This document shows, in pieces, positions 55,284 to 64,000 of a stretch of 64,000 nt of DNA. How positions within the stretch are numbered: position 1 is the first letter of the stretch; each line of letters opens with the position of its first letter. The stretch lies in NCBI RefSeq assembly GCF_004153455.1, contig NZ_SDQE01000002.1:605693-669692 (forward strand). The letters run 5' to 3'. Both the position numbers and the translations under genes were made by a program. Under the pieces are notes generated by a model. That model did no database searches. It was not told where the DNA came from and saw only the letters and a program-made list of their open reading frames with translations. This DNA comes from Allopusillimonas ginsengisoli. Lineage in GTDB: Bacteria > Pseudomonadota > Gammaproteobacteria > Burkholderiales > Burkholderiaceae_B.

Positions 55284-55531
55284 CAAGCATTTCCCCAGAG
55301 AATATTTTTCAAATGGCAGACAGGCGTGCGTGGTCACACATGGTTTCTTATTTAAACTACCGCAAACGAACTCACACGGCCCCATCCATTTGAAGGGGGA
55401 AAGACAATTATTCAGGCAGGCTATTTCTCTGTTTGCGGTTTTGGTGGTTGCCCCCCATTCAAACGAAGGGCGCGTTGAGCGCTAAAACTCAATAGACTGG
55501 CCTGAATTTGCGCAGCTAAGGGGAGAGCGGC
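55284..55531. other. Divergent promoter region with a repeated G-rich motif
   Basis: Holds the promoters of the autotransporter (leftward) and the membrane-protein operon (rightward). CATTTGAAGGGGGAAAG at 55387-55403 faces an inverted near-copy (GCCCCCCATTCAAAC) about 45 bp on; the forward motif recurs at 57598 and, altered, at 61571. Confidence 0.4.
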
Positions 55532-56533
55532 ATGTGGGATTTCAGTATCGGGAAAACCTTCAAACTCATGATGCATACTTTGCCGTTTCTAGGCTTGCGC
55601 CTGCTGGTTTATTTCGGTGTGGCGTTGGGCTATGTGCTGGTGACCGGCATGGGTGCGGGCATGGGTTACGGCCTGGCCGCGTTAAGCGGGCCCGGCACGC
55701 AATCAAGCGCCGCCGTATGGGGCGGCATTATCGGCTTTGGCGTTTTTGGCGTTTTCATGTACTGGGCGCGCGAATACCTGCTGTATCTCGTCAAAGCTGG
55801 TCATATCGCCATTCTGGTGATTCTGCTGGACGGCCAAACGCTACCGCAAGGCACATCGCAAATACGCTATGGGTCCGAAGCGGTCAAGGCCCGGTTCGCC
55901 CAAACCAGCATCCTGTTTGCCATGGACCAACTCATCAAAGGCGTGATCAAAGCGCTTACCGGCCTGGTGCGCGGCGCCTTATCCATTGTGTCGTTGCCTG
56001 GCGCGCAACAGCTATCCGGCATCCTGCATGCTTTTTTGCGGGTGGCGGTGGGCTTTGTCGATGAAGTCATTCTGGCCCGCACGATACGCACAGCATCGAC
56101 CAACCCCTGGGTGACAGCAAAGGACTCTGTGATTCTCTATGGCCAAAACTACAAGGTCATGCTGAAAAACGCGGCATGGGTGGCGGCCATGGTCTACCTG
56201 TTCAGCTTTCTGGTGTTTCTGATCATGCTGGCGCCGGCCTCCTTGGTGGTGTATTGGATGCCGGGCGCCTGGTCTGCCGGCGCGTTTGTCTTTGCGCTGC
56301 TGTTTGCCTGGAGCATCAAGGCCGCGCTGTTGGAACCCTTTGCCATTACCTGCCTGATGGATGTCTATTTCAAGACCATCGAAGGGCAGCAGCCCGACCA
56401 GGAGTGGGAAGCCCGGCTGGAACAAATGTCCGGCAAATTCCGCGCGCTCAAGGAACAGGCCCATGATGCCATGCGCGCCGCCGGCAAAGCGCCCGGCGAT
56501 CTAGAACAAACGACGACCTCCCAAACATCATGA
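55532..56533 (+). CDS. Polytopic membrane protein of unknown role
   Basis: 333 residues with about five membrane helices: two near the N-terminus (LGLRLLVYFGVALGYVLVTG, WGGIIGFGVFGVFMYW), one near 90 (YLLYLVKAGHIAILVILL), and two late (WVAAMVYLFSFLVFLIML, AGAFVFALLFAWSIKAALL). A soluble helical segment in the middle and a charged C-terminal tail face the cytoplasm. No family named. Its stop overlaps the next start (ATGA), so the two products likely act together in the envelope. Confidence 0.75.
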   Translation: MWDFSIGKTFKLMMHTLPFLGLRLLVYFGVALGYVLVTGMGAGMGYGLAALSGPGTQSSAAVWGGIIGFGVFGVFMYWAREYLLYLVKAGHIAILVILLDGQTLPQGTSQIRYGSEAVKARFAQTSILFAMDQLIKGVIKALTGLVRGALSIVSLPGAQQLSGILHAFLRVAVGFVDEVILARTIRTASTNPWVTAKDSVILYGQNYKVMLKNAAWVAAMVYLFSFLVFLIMLAPASLVVYWMPGAWSAGAFVFALLFAWSIKAALLEPFAITCLMDVYFKTIEGQQPDQEWEARLEQMSGKFRALKEQAHDAMRAAGKAPGDLEQTTTSQTS

Positions 56534-57501
56534 ACCCGCTTGTAACCCTGCTGCTTGCCGCTGCCGCGCTGGCCACAGTGCCGGGCCAAGGATTCGCTGC
56601 GGTCCTGCCGCCTGAGGCTCAACAGGCCCACGCACAACAGTCGACAGCCTTCATCGAGGCCGCCGGTTTTATCGAAGCGGACATCAACCGGTCTTGCAGC
56701 GAAGCCGCCTTCTACACCCGGCAGCGTTTTCCTCAGTTGGGCAAATCGGCCTTTCGGCCGGATGCGGATCTGGATGCGTTGGCCAAAGCGGTCCTGCTGG
56801 TCGATTGCGCTGAGGGCCCTTTACCGCATGCCCGCTATCTGATCCGCTACCACCTGGCCCCTGTGTCGCAAGCGAGTGCTGCACCGCGCGAGTATATCGA
56901 GGTGCTGCGCTCCAATCTCGGCCCCCAGCGCTATCAGGATGTCATCCGGCATGTGGAGCGGGAATTCTGGCCGCCCGAAAGCATTTTTGGCGTGGGCCCA
57001 AACCTGGCGTGGCGCTTTGTGTTCGGCTCCGTCCAGGGCAACCGGGCCCATGTCGAGCGGGCCAGCCGTGCTGAGCTCAATCAAACTGATGCCTCAAAGC
57101 GGGATTGCCTGGGGGAGCCTTGCCTGTCCGCCTACAGCCCCACTGACCCATCGGATGCCTGGCATGCTTTCACGCCACCGGCGCTGAGTGCTGCGGCGTT
57201 TCGCGAGCCCAATGATGCAGGCCTGCCGGGCCCGCCCCGTGTGGCACAGATGCTGTTCCTGAACGCTACGGGCGGCAGCGGGCAGGCCGAGCCCAGCGAG
57301 AGCGCCTCAATCAGGCAACCCGAGATGGTTTTTCGGATATCGAAGAACGTCTCGGGCCAGGACAGCGGTGTCACCGGCCTGCTGCACCACCGAGGGCTGA
57401 TGGATGATGCCGTGTCAGAGCTCTGGACGTTGCTGCACCTCTCCCTCGGATCCGGGCCGGAATGGCGCCGGAAAGTGGTGCACAGAGCCGGGCGGCAATA
57501 A
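56530..57501 (+). CDS. Exported protein of unknown function
   Basis: 323 residues with a signal peptide (MNPLVTLLLAAAALATVPGQGFA). The mature part has one conserved-looking helical segment near 40-130 and a second part with two Cys (DCLGEPCL). It becomes less regular after residue 240. Translation is coupled to the membrane protein before it. No family recognised. Confidence 0.65.
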   Translation: MNPLVTLLLAAAALATVPGQGFAAVLPPEAQQAHAQQSTAFIEAAGFIEADINRSCSEAAFYTRQRFPQLGKSAFRPDADLDALAKAVLLVDCAEGPLPHARYLIRYHLAPVSQASAAPREYIEVLRSNLGPQRYQDVIRHVEREFWPPESIFGVGPNLAWRFVFGSVQGNRAHVERASRAELNQTDASKRDCLGEPCLSAYSPTDPSDAWHAFTPPALSAAAFREPNDAGLPGPPRVAQMLFLNATGGSGQAEPSESASIRQPEMVFRISKNVSGQDSGVTGLLHHRGLMDDAVSELWTLLHLSLGSGPEWRRKVVHRAGRQ

Positions 57502-57691
57502 AGGACGAAGTGACGCCGACCGCACGCCAGGCAATGGAGCACAAACAGTCTGACCTCAGAACGATTAGCGTCAACCAACTCTTTCGCCAAACCTATTCAT
57601 TTGAAGGGGGACAAGGCTCGCGCTTCGACTCATGCTTGCGAAAGCCGCATTAAACGTTTTTTTCAAGGCGTGGCAACAAGGGAAATCGATC

Positions 57692-58393
57692 ATGCAAACA
57701 ACCACAATCCGCACTACATTGGCGGGATATGTACTGGCTATGCTGGCGCTACCTGCGACGGCCATTGATCTGGAGACGCTGGCCGACGACCCTTGCCTGA
57801 TGACGCCCGGCGCTACCGTGGCTGAATTGTTCGACGTACCCGAGGCCGAGATCAAGCAACGCGAACTGAAGATGAAGCGGCGGCAGATGTGCACGACCAA
57901 ATGGTCTGGCGCCGATCACGCCGTTTTCACGGAAGCCCGGATAGAGATTATGGACAGCCAGGAAAAGGCGGCCAAAAGATTCAAGTCGCGGACGCGATCC
58001 GCCAGCCGTGAAGAAATGGCCGCAGCCGCGCAAATACTGCGTGACAAAATGGACGCCGCCGACAAGACCAATAAATCGCAAAAATCCGACAGCGCCAAAC
58101 GGACTGAAAACTCGATCATTGGTGCCGCCAGTCAGACGCCTATCGAGTTTGAAGACGTGGATGCCATGGGCGACGAAGCACGATTTGACTTGGGCGAAGG
58201 CAAGCTGGTCGCACGCCAGGGGGCCGCGATCATTACGATCGAGGCTTATTCCGGCCCTGGCATGCCAATACCCAGCAAGCGTGATGTGAAGTCCATGATC
58301 AAAGCCGATCGGGAATGGAGACAAGACACCATGCCCGCTCGCAAACAACAGACGCTGCAGTTGGCCGAGACCCTCTTCAAGCGTCTGAAGTAA
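57692..58393 (+). CDS. Exported basic, helical protein of unknown function
   Basis: 233 residues from the ATG after AAGGGAAATCGATC; a further upstream start would spoil the signal peptide (MQTTTIRTTLAGYVLAMLALPATA). The mature protein has two Cys in its first third (DDPCLM, RRQMCTT) that could form a disulfide and a long Lys/Arg/Glu-rich helical middle. No family recognised. 45 bases before the next exported protein gene on the same strand. Confidence 0.65.
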   Translation: MQTTTIRTTLAGYVLAMLALPATAIDLETLADDPCLMTPGATVAELFDVPEAEIKQRELKMKRRQMCTTKWSGADHAVFTEARIEIMDSQEKAAKRFKSRTRSASREEMAAAAQILRDKMDAADKTNKSQKSDSAKRTENSIIGAASQTPIEFEDVDAMGDEARFDLGEGKLVARQGAAIITIEAYSGPGMPIPSKRDVKSMIKADREWRQDTMPARKQQTLQLAETLFKRLK

Positions 58394-58437
58394 ATGGAAA
58401 CTGCCGTTTTATATTCAATTGCCCCACGGAGCCACCT

Positions 58438-59130
58438 ATGAACCATCTATCCCTGGCCCTGCACGCCGCACTGCTGACGATCGCGCTTGGCCCGCTTTGC
58501 GCCTGGGCCGCCGGCACGGCAACGATAACCACCGACGGCGAAAGCAACACCATGTCTTGGCTGAACAGCAACACCATACGCTTTGACATGCCCTCGACCG
58601 ACGGCAGTTACATGATCGCGCGTGATGGCAAAGCGTACATGGTGAGCACTGAAGCGGCAGGAGGCATGCCGCCGGTGATGGAAATCGGCGGCATGATGCA
58701 GGGTTTTGGCGAAATGGCTAACAGCGAGGAAGGCGGCAAGGCCTCGCCGCTGGCGATGCGCATCACATCCATCGAAGCAACCGGAAAAAAAGAAACCGTG
58801 GCCGGCCTAGACGGCGATGTGTATGAGTTGACGTCCACCGACAACAAGGGCAAAAGCCAGACCGTACAGGCCGTGTTCACCAGTGATCCACTAGCCGTTG
58901 AAATGACCGCGGCGTATCTTGCCCTCTCGGAAGCCATGGTAGGCGCCGAGAGGGTGGCTGAATTCAAAAACGCCTTACCAAAAGACAAGAGAGGTTTGCT
59001 GCGGATGGGCGACGACATGGTAGTGCAATCCATCGCCGACACCCCACCCGCTCCCGCTGCATTTGAGTTACCGGCCAAGCCCGTGAACATGGGCGACATG
59101 ATGAAGCAACTCATGAAGCAGTCGCAGTAA
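58438..59130 (+). CDS. Exported DUF4412-like protein
   Basis: 230 residues from the ATG giving MNHLSLALHAALL, a signal peptide cut near AWAAG. The mature sequence (ATITTDGESNTMSWLNSNTIRFDM, DGKAYMVSTEAAGG, GDVYELTSTD) has the beta-rich layout of DUF4412-type envelope proteins and is Met-rich (IGGMMQGFGEM; GDMMKQLM at the C-terminus). The function of such proteins is unknown. The VWA protein gene follows after 28 bases. Confidence 0.6.
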   Translation: MNHLSLALHAALLTIALGPLCAWAAGTATITTDGESNTMSWLNSNTIRFDMPSTDGSYMIARDGKAYMVSTEAAGGMPPVMEIGGMMQGFGEMANSEEGGKASPLAMRITSIEATGKKETVAGLDGDVYELTSTDNKGKSQTVQAVFTSDPLAVEMTAAYLALSEAMVGAERVAEFKNALPKDKRGLLRMGDDMVVQSIADTPPAPAAFELPAKPVNMGDMMKQLMKQSQ

Positions 59131-59158
59131 GCCCATACTCGCCACCCGGAGTCGCTCC

Positions 59159-60922
59159 ATGAATCGACTGCCTGCCTTGCTCCTTGCCGCTGGCGTTGCC
59201 GCCAGTACATTGCCGCTATCGGCCGCGCAAGCCGCCGACGACGTACTGATCGTCTACGACGCCTCGGGCTCCATGTGGGGCCAGGTCGATGGCGTCAACA
59301 AGATCGTCACGGCGCGCAAGGTCATGGGCGAACTAGTCAAGAGTTGGCCCGAAGAAACCAACCTGGGACTCATCGCCTACGGCCACCGCAGCGCGGGCAG
59401 TTGCAGCGACATCGAAACCATGATTGAACCGCAGCGAGTCGATCGCGTTGCTTTCATCAACACCGTCAACGCCATCACACCCAAGGGCAAGACGCCCATT
59501 TCGGCCTCGCTCAAGCAGGCCGCCGACGTGCTGCAATACCGCGACCACAACGCCACCGTGGTGTTGATCTCCGACGGGCTGGAGTCCTGCCACGGCGACC
59601 CATGTGCCGTCGCCGCCGAGCTGAAAGAAAAAGGCGTGGACTTCAAGGCCCACGTGGTGGGCTTCGACCTGGATCAAGAAGGCAACGAAGCGCTCTCCTG
59701 CATAGCCAAGAACACGGGCGGCATCTTTGTACCGGCCAGTAATGCGGACGAACTGCAAGACGCACTGCGGCAAGTGCAGGCCAAGGTAACGCAAAAAAAG
59801 GCAGAGCCCGAGCCGGCTCCCGAGCCGCCGGCGGCGGAACCCGAATACACCGTGCAGGTCAACGCGCCGGAACAGGCCATCACGGGCACGCGCTTTGATG
59901 TGTCGTGGACCAAGGCCCTGAACAGCCGTGACTGGGTACAGATCGTGCCGGTCGACACGCCCGAGGGCGAGCTAACCAGCTATATCCGCGTGGAGAACGC
60001 GCTGAAGGGACAACTGACCGCTCCCGGTGAACCCGGTCTGTACGAGGTACGCTATGTGCTCAGTCAGGGCGGCAAGACATTGGCCAGTGCCCCGGTGGAA
60101 GTGGTCGAAGCCGAAATGGGCATCAGCGCACCCGGTCAGCTTACTGCCGGCGCCCGCTTCGAAGTCTCCTGGACATCGGCCCTGAACAGCCGCGACTGGG
60201 TACAGATCGTGCCCGCTGGGTCTCCCGAGGGCAAACTCACCAACTATATCCGCGTAGACAGTGCGCTGAAGGGACAACTGACCGCTCCTGGCAAGCCCGG
60301 CCTGTACGAAGTGCGTTATGTGCTCAGCCAGGGCGGCAAAACATTGGCCACTGCGCCAGCGGAAGTGACGACGGCCCAACAGGCCATCACCGGACCCGAT
60401 GTCGTGCGGGCGGACGCGGCTGTGGACGTGTCCTGGACCACGGCCATCAATCCTCGTGACATGGTCGTCATCGCCCCGGCTGGCTCTCCGGACAAAACGC
60501 TGGACGGCAGGAAGCGCGTCGACAGCCGATTGAAAATCAGTTTGAAAGCGCCCAGGCAGCCTGGTTTGTATGAAATTCGCTATGTGCTCGACCAAGACGG
60601 CAGCGTACAGGCCCGACACAACCTTGAAGTCGTTGCCGCCGATTCCGCGCTGAGCTCTGGCGCTGTGCTGACAGTTCCGGCGCAGGCCTCGCCCAGCCAG
60701 GCCGTCACGATGTCCTGGACGGGCGGTTCCGACAGCAAGGATCAGCGCGTGGCGCTGGCCTCGAAGGATCAGGCCGACTTCACCTGGATCGATGCCAAGA
60801 AGATCAACGAGGCAAAGGCGCTTGAGTTCAATATGCCGGAAGAGCCGGGCGACTACGAGGTACGCTACCTGGACGTCAGTCAACGCGCCGTGCTGGGTCG
60901 AGCCATTATCAAAGTGCGCTAA
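59159..60922 (+). CDS. Exported VWA-domain protein with four Ig-like repeats
   Basis: 587 residues with a signal peptide ending near AQAAD (residue 26). The von Willebrand A domain (about 28-205) has an intact MIDAS: D34-A-S-G-S38, Thr112 and Asp139. A Pro/Glu linker (about 212-230) leads to four related beta-sandwich repeats of about 85 residues, each containing VSWT, a SRDWVQIVP-like strand and PGLYEVRYVL. Repeats one and two are nearly identical. It should bind ligands through a divalent metal in the periplasm or at the surface. Last plus-strand gene of the envelope cluster. Confidence 0.85.
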   Translation: MNRLPALLLAAGVAASTLPLSAAQAADDVLIVYDASGSMWGQVDGVNKIVTARKVMGELVKSWPEETNLGLIAYGHRSAGSCSDIETMIEPQRVDRVAFINTVNAITPKGKTPISASLKQAADVLQYRDHNATVVLISDGLESCHGDPCAVAAELKEKGVDFKAHVVGFDLDQEGNEALSCIAKNTGGIFVPASNADELQDALRQVQAKVTQKKAEPEPAPEPPAAEPEYTVQVNAPEQAITGTRFDVSWTKALNSRDWVQIVPVDTPEGELTSYIRVENALKGQLTAPGEPGLYEVRYVLSQGGKTLASAPVEVVEAEMGISAPGQLTAGARFEVSWTSALNSRDWVQIVPAGSPEGKLTNYIRVDSALKGQLTAPGKPGLYEVRYVLSQGGKTLATAPAEVTTAQQAITGPDVVRADAAVDVSWTTAINPRDMVVIAPAGSPDKTLDGRKRVDSRLKISLKAPRQPGLYEIRYVLDQDGSVQARHNLEVVAADSALSSGAVLTVPAQASPSQAVTMSWTGGSDSKDQRVALASKDQADFTWIDAKKINEAKALEFNMPEEPGDYEVRYLDVSQRAVLGRAIIKVR

Positions 60923-60934
60923 CCAGGCCAGCGT

Positions 60935-61504
60935 TCAGCGATAAGGCAGGCGTCGGTCGAACTCAGCCAGTTCATCGCGTGCCCGGCTCAGGCGACGATC
61001 CAGATCCCGAAGCTCGTTACGCAAGCGCCGGCGCGCATCCTTCTCTTTTTCGTCGTCCAGCTCGCGCTGCAGCTCACGAGATTGCCGATTGAGTCGCTCC
61101 ACCCGCTGCTGCGCGTCGTAGGCAACCCGCCCTTGGCGGTAATAAGTAAGAAATCGACCTTCCAGCCTCGCCGGGCAAACATGGCCGTAAGAACGCCCGG
61201 CCCTGCCTTCAGCAACCGCATTGGCAGGCGTACAGTATTGCGCAATACCCTGGCTGTATCCCTTGCGGTATTGCGTGATATCGGGTGCGACGCCCACGCC
61301 GGAGCAAGCCTCGCGGTGATCCACCACACGCGATGCCGGATAACCCCGGCGGCCATCCTTATACCCTCGGTCGAGCCAGTTTGCGGTCAGGCATTCGCCT
61401 TCGGACATGGTGGCGCAACCCGACAAGGCAAAGAGGGCCATGATGCCCAGGCTCAGCCCAAACACCCTGAATGAGCGGCAATGTGTACGTGTAAACGAAT
61501 GCAT
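60935..61504 (-). CDS. DUF2799 lipoprotein
   Basis: 189 residues. A signal sequence ends in a lipobox, LSGC, so the mature N-terminus should be lipidated. DUF2799 features follow: CLTANWLDRGYKDGRRGYP, YRKGYSQGIAQYC and CPARLEGRFL, with four cysteines in the globular part, and a C-terminal coiled coil (REL QREL DDEKEKDARR-type, about 120-185). Convergent with the VWA gene, with 12 bases between them. Confidence 0.82.
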   Translation of the reverse strand: MHSFTRTHCRSFRVFGLSLGIMALFALSGCATMSEGECLTANWLDRGYKDGRRGYPASRVVDHREACSGVGVAPDITQYRKGYSQGIAQYCTPANAVAEGRAGRSYGHVCPARLEGRFLTYYRQGRVAYDAQQRVERLNRQSRELQRELDDEKEKDARRRLRNELRDLDRRLSRARDELAEFDRRLPYR

Positions 61505-61597
61505 GAGATGCGCAAGCCATCAAGATCGGTCTTGCCCCATGCTATAAGAAATCCCGCTTGCAGGCACCCTGCAAATGAAGGGGGGAAAGCCCTGTCA

Positions 61598-61783
61598 AGC
61601 GTTAACCATATATTCGCGTCATGGGCTTTTCTTGTAAATGAATCCTTGCTTTGGTTCAGCTTGGTCGCCGCTATGTTTTCTTCTCCTCAGGTCATCAAGT
61701 GGCTTCGCGGTCATCTGCAATGGTTTGATCGCGCGGTTGGCGCCCTTCTCATTGGCTTGGCCGTTAAAGTTGCCGCTTCTTGA
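61598..61783 (+). pseudogene. C-terminal fragment of a LysE-family exporter
   Basis: The last 50 residues (LLWFSLVAAMFSSPQVIKWL, WFDRAVGALLIGLAVKVA) match the C-terminal helices of LysE/RhtB amino-acid exporters. The three or four helices before them are absent, and the frame enters unrelated sequence at its 5' side. It is a remnant. Confidence 0.65.
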
Positions 61784-62046
61784 TGGAGCTGTATAGCGGA
61801 CAAGCTAATGACATTCTTTGGGTGAAATCAAAGTTGAGGCAGATTTGGGCAGATTATCTGGATGAGGTTGCAAGCAGCAGCATGCCTGTCCAGCACCAGG
61901 CGGGGTGATATTTGGCTCGATACCAAGTTCAGTAAGCACAAACAGTTAGCTGATCTTCAGCAAGAGATAAAGCGTGCCTATCGGCCTACCTGCATTAATT
62001 CAGATTAAACCGGATACTGGGCCTGGAGTCAGCGCGAAATCGAACA

Positions 62047-63591
62047 TCACTCTTCGTCGGCACCCGCTGCCCGTTCTTCGAATGCGGAGCGCACAGCTTC
62101 CACAACACGTTCTGCCCGATGGGCGTTGTCCAGCTGTGGATACGCTTTCTTCAGCTTGCCAGATACCTGCCAGCCGTTTTCCTTGAGCGAGCGAATGACG
62201 CGGCTCGCATCCTGATCCGACATTTCCAGCACCTCTTTGAGCCGCTCCTGAGCCCGTTGAAAGATGGTCAGCACACGGGCCTCATCCGCCATTTCGGTGC
62301 GAACCGTATGCGCAACGACCTGCGCCGTGTACAGGACGTGTTCGGTCAAGTCGGGATAGCGCCATGCAAATTGCGCGTCGTCGTAGTTATCGAAGGCCAG
62401 ATTGCTCTGGGTACCATCCTCGTAGACAACGAGCTCACCAAATCGGTAGGACGTGGCGTAGCGTTGCATGAATGACCGCGAAAACACTTCCAGCGTACGG
62501 TCATAGCGCGCCCGAAAATCGATCGAACTCGTGATGGTGGCCGACACCGGCAGGATCACGCCATCCGGTACCGCCTTATCGCGGATCAGGGTGTCGTTGA
62601 TCAGGAAGCGATGGATCCGGCCATTGCCATCTCGCATGGGATGTATATAAACAAACGCGAAGGCAAGTACCGCGGCTCGAGCCAATGGCTCGGCGCCCCG
62701 TGTTGCCAACTCGAATGCTTTCAGACCATCGAGCAGTTGCGGCAGCGTCTCATATTGCGGGGCAATGTAGTGCACGATATCCTCGTGCATGGTCGCCTGC
62801 CCCACGAAGACGGGTGAGCGCCGCAGGCCCAGTCCGACGGCATCATGGCCCAAAATACCTGCTTGCAAGGTGTGCAGGCTGTCATGGCTCAGCGGATCTT
62901 CGATATGGCCACAGTACTTGGCGATCACATGGGCAAACCGCTGGATTCTGTCGGCCTTGTCTGCTTCTTTCTCGATGAGAAAGCTCGCACGCGATTCCTT
63001 GAACGTCAGCCAACTGGCCGTGCGCATCAGGATGTCGGCGCCAAAGGCCTGGTTCAGCTCGCGCAGTGCGGCATCCAAGTCAAATTGCAGCGCTTCCTGT
63101 ACGGCCTCGGTACGGCGAACCATGGGGCAAAACCCCGGCACGCCAGGAAAGTTGTCGTTGATGCGCCAGCGCCGTATCCGCAGTGGCTTAACGCGGGTCA
63201 GGTACTGCTGCGACGAAATGGCATCGACGTAGCCGCCATTGGTAACATCTGGCACATCCAGATGCCGCCCCGTGAGCCACTCGTACAGGAATCCGGTGCG
63301 GCGGGCATATTGGCCGAAAGGCGCTTGTCGGCACCAGGCCTCGATGGACTCCGGGCCAATAGCCGCAAACAGACGGGCGAAAAACTCAAGATGAATTTCT
63401 TCGTACTTGAGTCCAAACTCGAAATGTCCCGTGAAGTCATCCGTTGGCTGGTAGCTGGCGGGGTACTTGTTCTCGACATATCCGTCGCTCTCGCGACTCA
63501 CGCGTGTCGTGCCGATCACTGATTCGACGCGCAGGGGTTGTGCAAGTACGATACCGTAGCGGTCGGCGAGTGCCTTGAAGCCTACTTGCAT
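62047..63591 (-). CDS. Fic-domain protein (predicted AMPylase or related transferase)
   Basis: 514 residues. The Fic active-site motif is complete: HPMRDGNGRIHR, residues 317-328, with the catalytic His317. Ahead of the core lies TFKESRASFLIEKE; the position of the autoinhibitory helix motif (S/T-x-x-x-E-G/N) reads SFLIEK, residues 203-208, with Glu kept but Lys at the G/N site. The C-terminal 100 residues form a predicted winged helix (DQDASRVIRSLKENGWQVSGKL), common in large Fic proteins. No antitoxin gene is seen beside it, so inhibition is probably internal. Confidence 0.88.
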   Translation of the reverse strand: MQVGFKALADRYGIVLAQPLRVESVIGTTRVSRESDGYVENKYPASYQPTDDFTGHFEFGLKYEEIHLEFFARLFAAIGPESIEAWCRQAPFGQYARRTGFLYEWLTGRHLDVPDVTNGGYVDAISSQQYLTRVKPLRIRRWRINDNFPGVPGFCPMVRRTEAVQEALQFDLDAALRELNQAFGADILMRTASWLTFKESRASFLIEKEADKADRIQRFAHVIAKYCGHIEDPLSHDSLHTLQAGILGHDAVGLGLRRSPVFVGQATMHEDIVHYIAPQYETLPQLLDGLKAFELATRGAEPLARAAVLAFAFVYIHPMRDGNGRIHRFLINDTLIRDKAVPDGVILPVSATITSSIDFRARYDRTLEVFSRSFMQRYATSYRFGELVVYEDGTQSNLAFDNYDDAQFAWRYPDLTEHVLYTAQVVAHTVRTEMADEARVLTIFQRAQERLKEVLEMSDQDASRVIRSLKENGWQVSGKLKKAYPQLDNAHRAERVVEAVRSAFEERAAGADEE

Positions 63592-64000
63592 TGTCGAATT
63601 CCCTAATGAGAGCCAAAAAATGATACTCAGGAAGGAATAATACGTGAAAATGATAATTCAGTGGGTGCAAAAATGCTAACACCTGCTTGAGTTTGATAGC
63701 AAACCGGCTATTTATGCCGAAAACGATAAAATCCTAAAGTACCAATGGGGCACTTGCCCTAGAGCCTGGGGCAGGCGGGCCCAGGCATTGATGGCTTCCG
63801 GAGTGCCGAGCAAGCAACCGCCCAATTTCACGGCCCATAAGCCCTACCAGGGAGCACGACCTAAACCAAGCTGGTAGCGGGTGTCAAACGCATTTGGAAT
63901 TTGAGCCACTTCGCGCAGGATTGCGCAAAGTAAATTTGAACCAGTGATTATTTAGCTATGGACGGGAAGTGTCCGGCCTTGCGTTGTTGTTTGAGCCGGT
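63592..64000. other. Right-edge region without recognised gene
   Basis: Contains the probable promoter of the Fic gene (leftward). A minus-strand reading near 63750-63900 looks protein-like in places but is broken by stops; I cannot name it and do not call a gene. Confidence 0.4.

Noticed and set aside
59972..60883. 303-codon minus-strand open frame
   Set aside because: Antisense to the VWA protein repeats, with no recognisable domain.

Overview
The window looks like chromosomal or island DNA of a betaproteobacterium, most likely of the Alcaligenaceae (Achromobacter, Bordetella or Pusillimonas type). The reasons are the arsenite-oxidase layout, two giant autotransporters with ESPR-type extended signal peptides, and a 3'-end remnant resembling the betaproteobacterial tRNA-Phe. 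No intact rRNA, tRNA or CRISPR array was seen.

Left part (1-31 kb) is a metal and metalloid resistance region. It opens with copper-type genes: a DUF2933 protein cut by the window edge, a CopZ/MerP-like chaperone behind a MerR-family 19-bp-spacer promoter, a cysteine-rich four-helix copper-storage-like protein, and a CopRS/CusRS-like two-component pair with palindromic boxes upstream. Next come moaA, aioA and aioB (minus) divergent from aioX, aioS and aioR (plus). A sigma54 promoter lies in front of aioB, and two matching palindromes 42 bp apart, the likely AioR enhancer sites, lie inside the first codons of aioX. Then follow arsH-arsC-arsR (minus), a divergent arsR, pstS-pstC-pstA-pstB-phoU, a third arsR, two low-molecular-weight-phosphatase type arsC genes, arsB and chrA. 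Converging on these are phnD-phnC-phnE-phnE, with no C-P lyase or phosphite dehydrogenase, and a MarR-controlled set of two flavin monooxygenase-like proteins (one ArsO-like) and an MFS carrier. Together these should sense, oxidise, reduce and export arsenic while keeping phosphate uptake going.

Middle part (31-41 kb) is a patchwork of mobile and defence-type DNA: a Cro/CI-like regulator under a perfect 18-bp palindrome, a chain of very short stop/start-overlapping reading frames ending in an AlpA-like DNA-binding protein, an AbiEi/AbiEii pair with two matching inverted repeats, a tRNA-Phe 3'-end remnant, two IS3 fragments, a TacA/TacT-like toxin-antitoxin pair, a complete ISL3 element, two unrecognised genes and a RadC/JAB-domain gene.

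Right part (41-64 kb) is mostly cell-surface and envelope genes. Two huge autotransporters flank a three-gene sensory operon: a periplasmic protein with a molybdopterin-oxidoreductase-like fold but no cysteine to bind molybdenum, a PAS-containing histidine kinase, and a LuxR-type response regulator. Next is a run of envelope genes of unknown role (a polytopic membrane protein, three exported proteins, a VWA protein with four Ig-like repeats, and a DUF2799 lipoprotein). A LysE-family fragment and a Fic-domain protein end the window.
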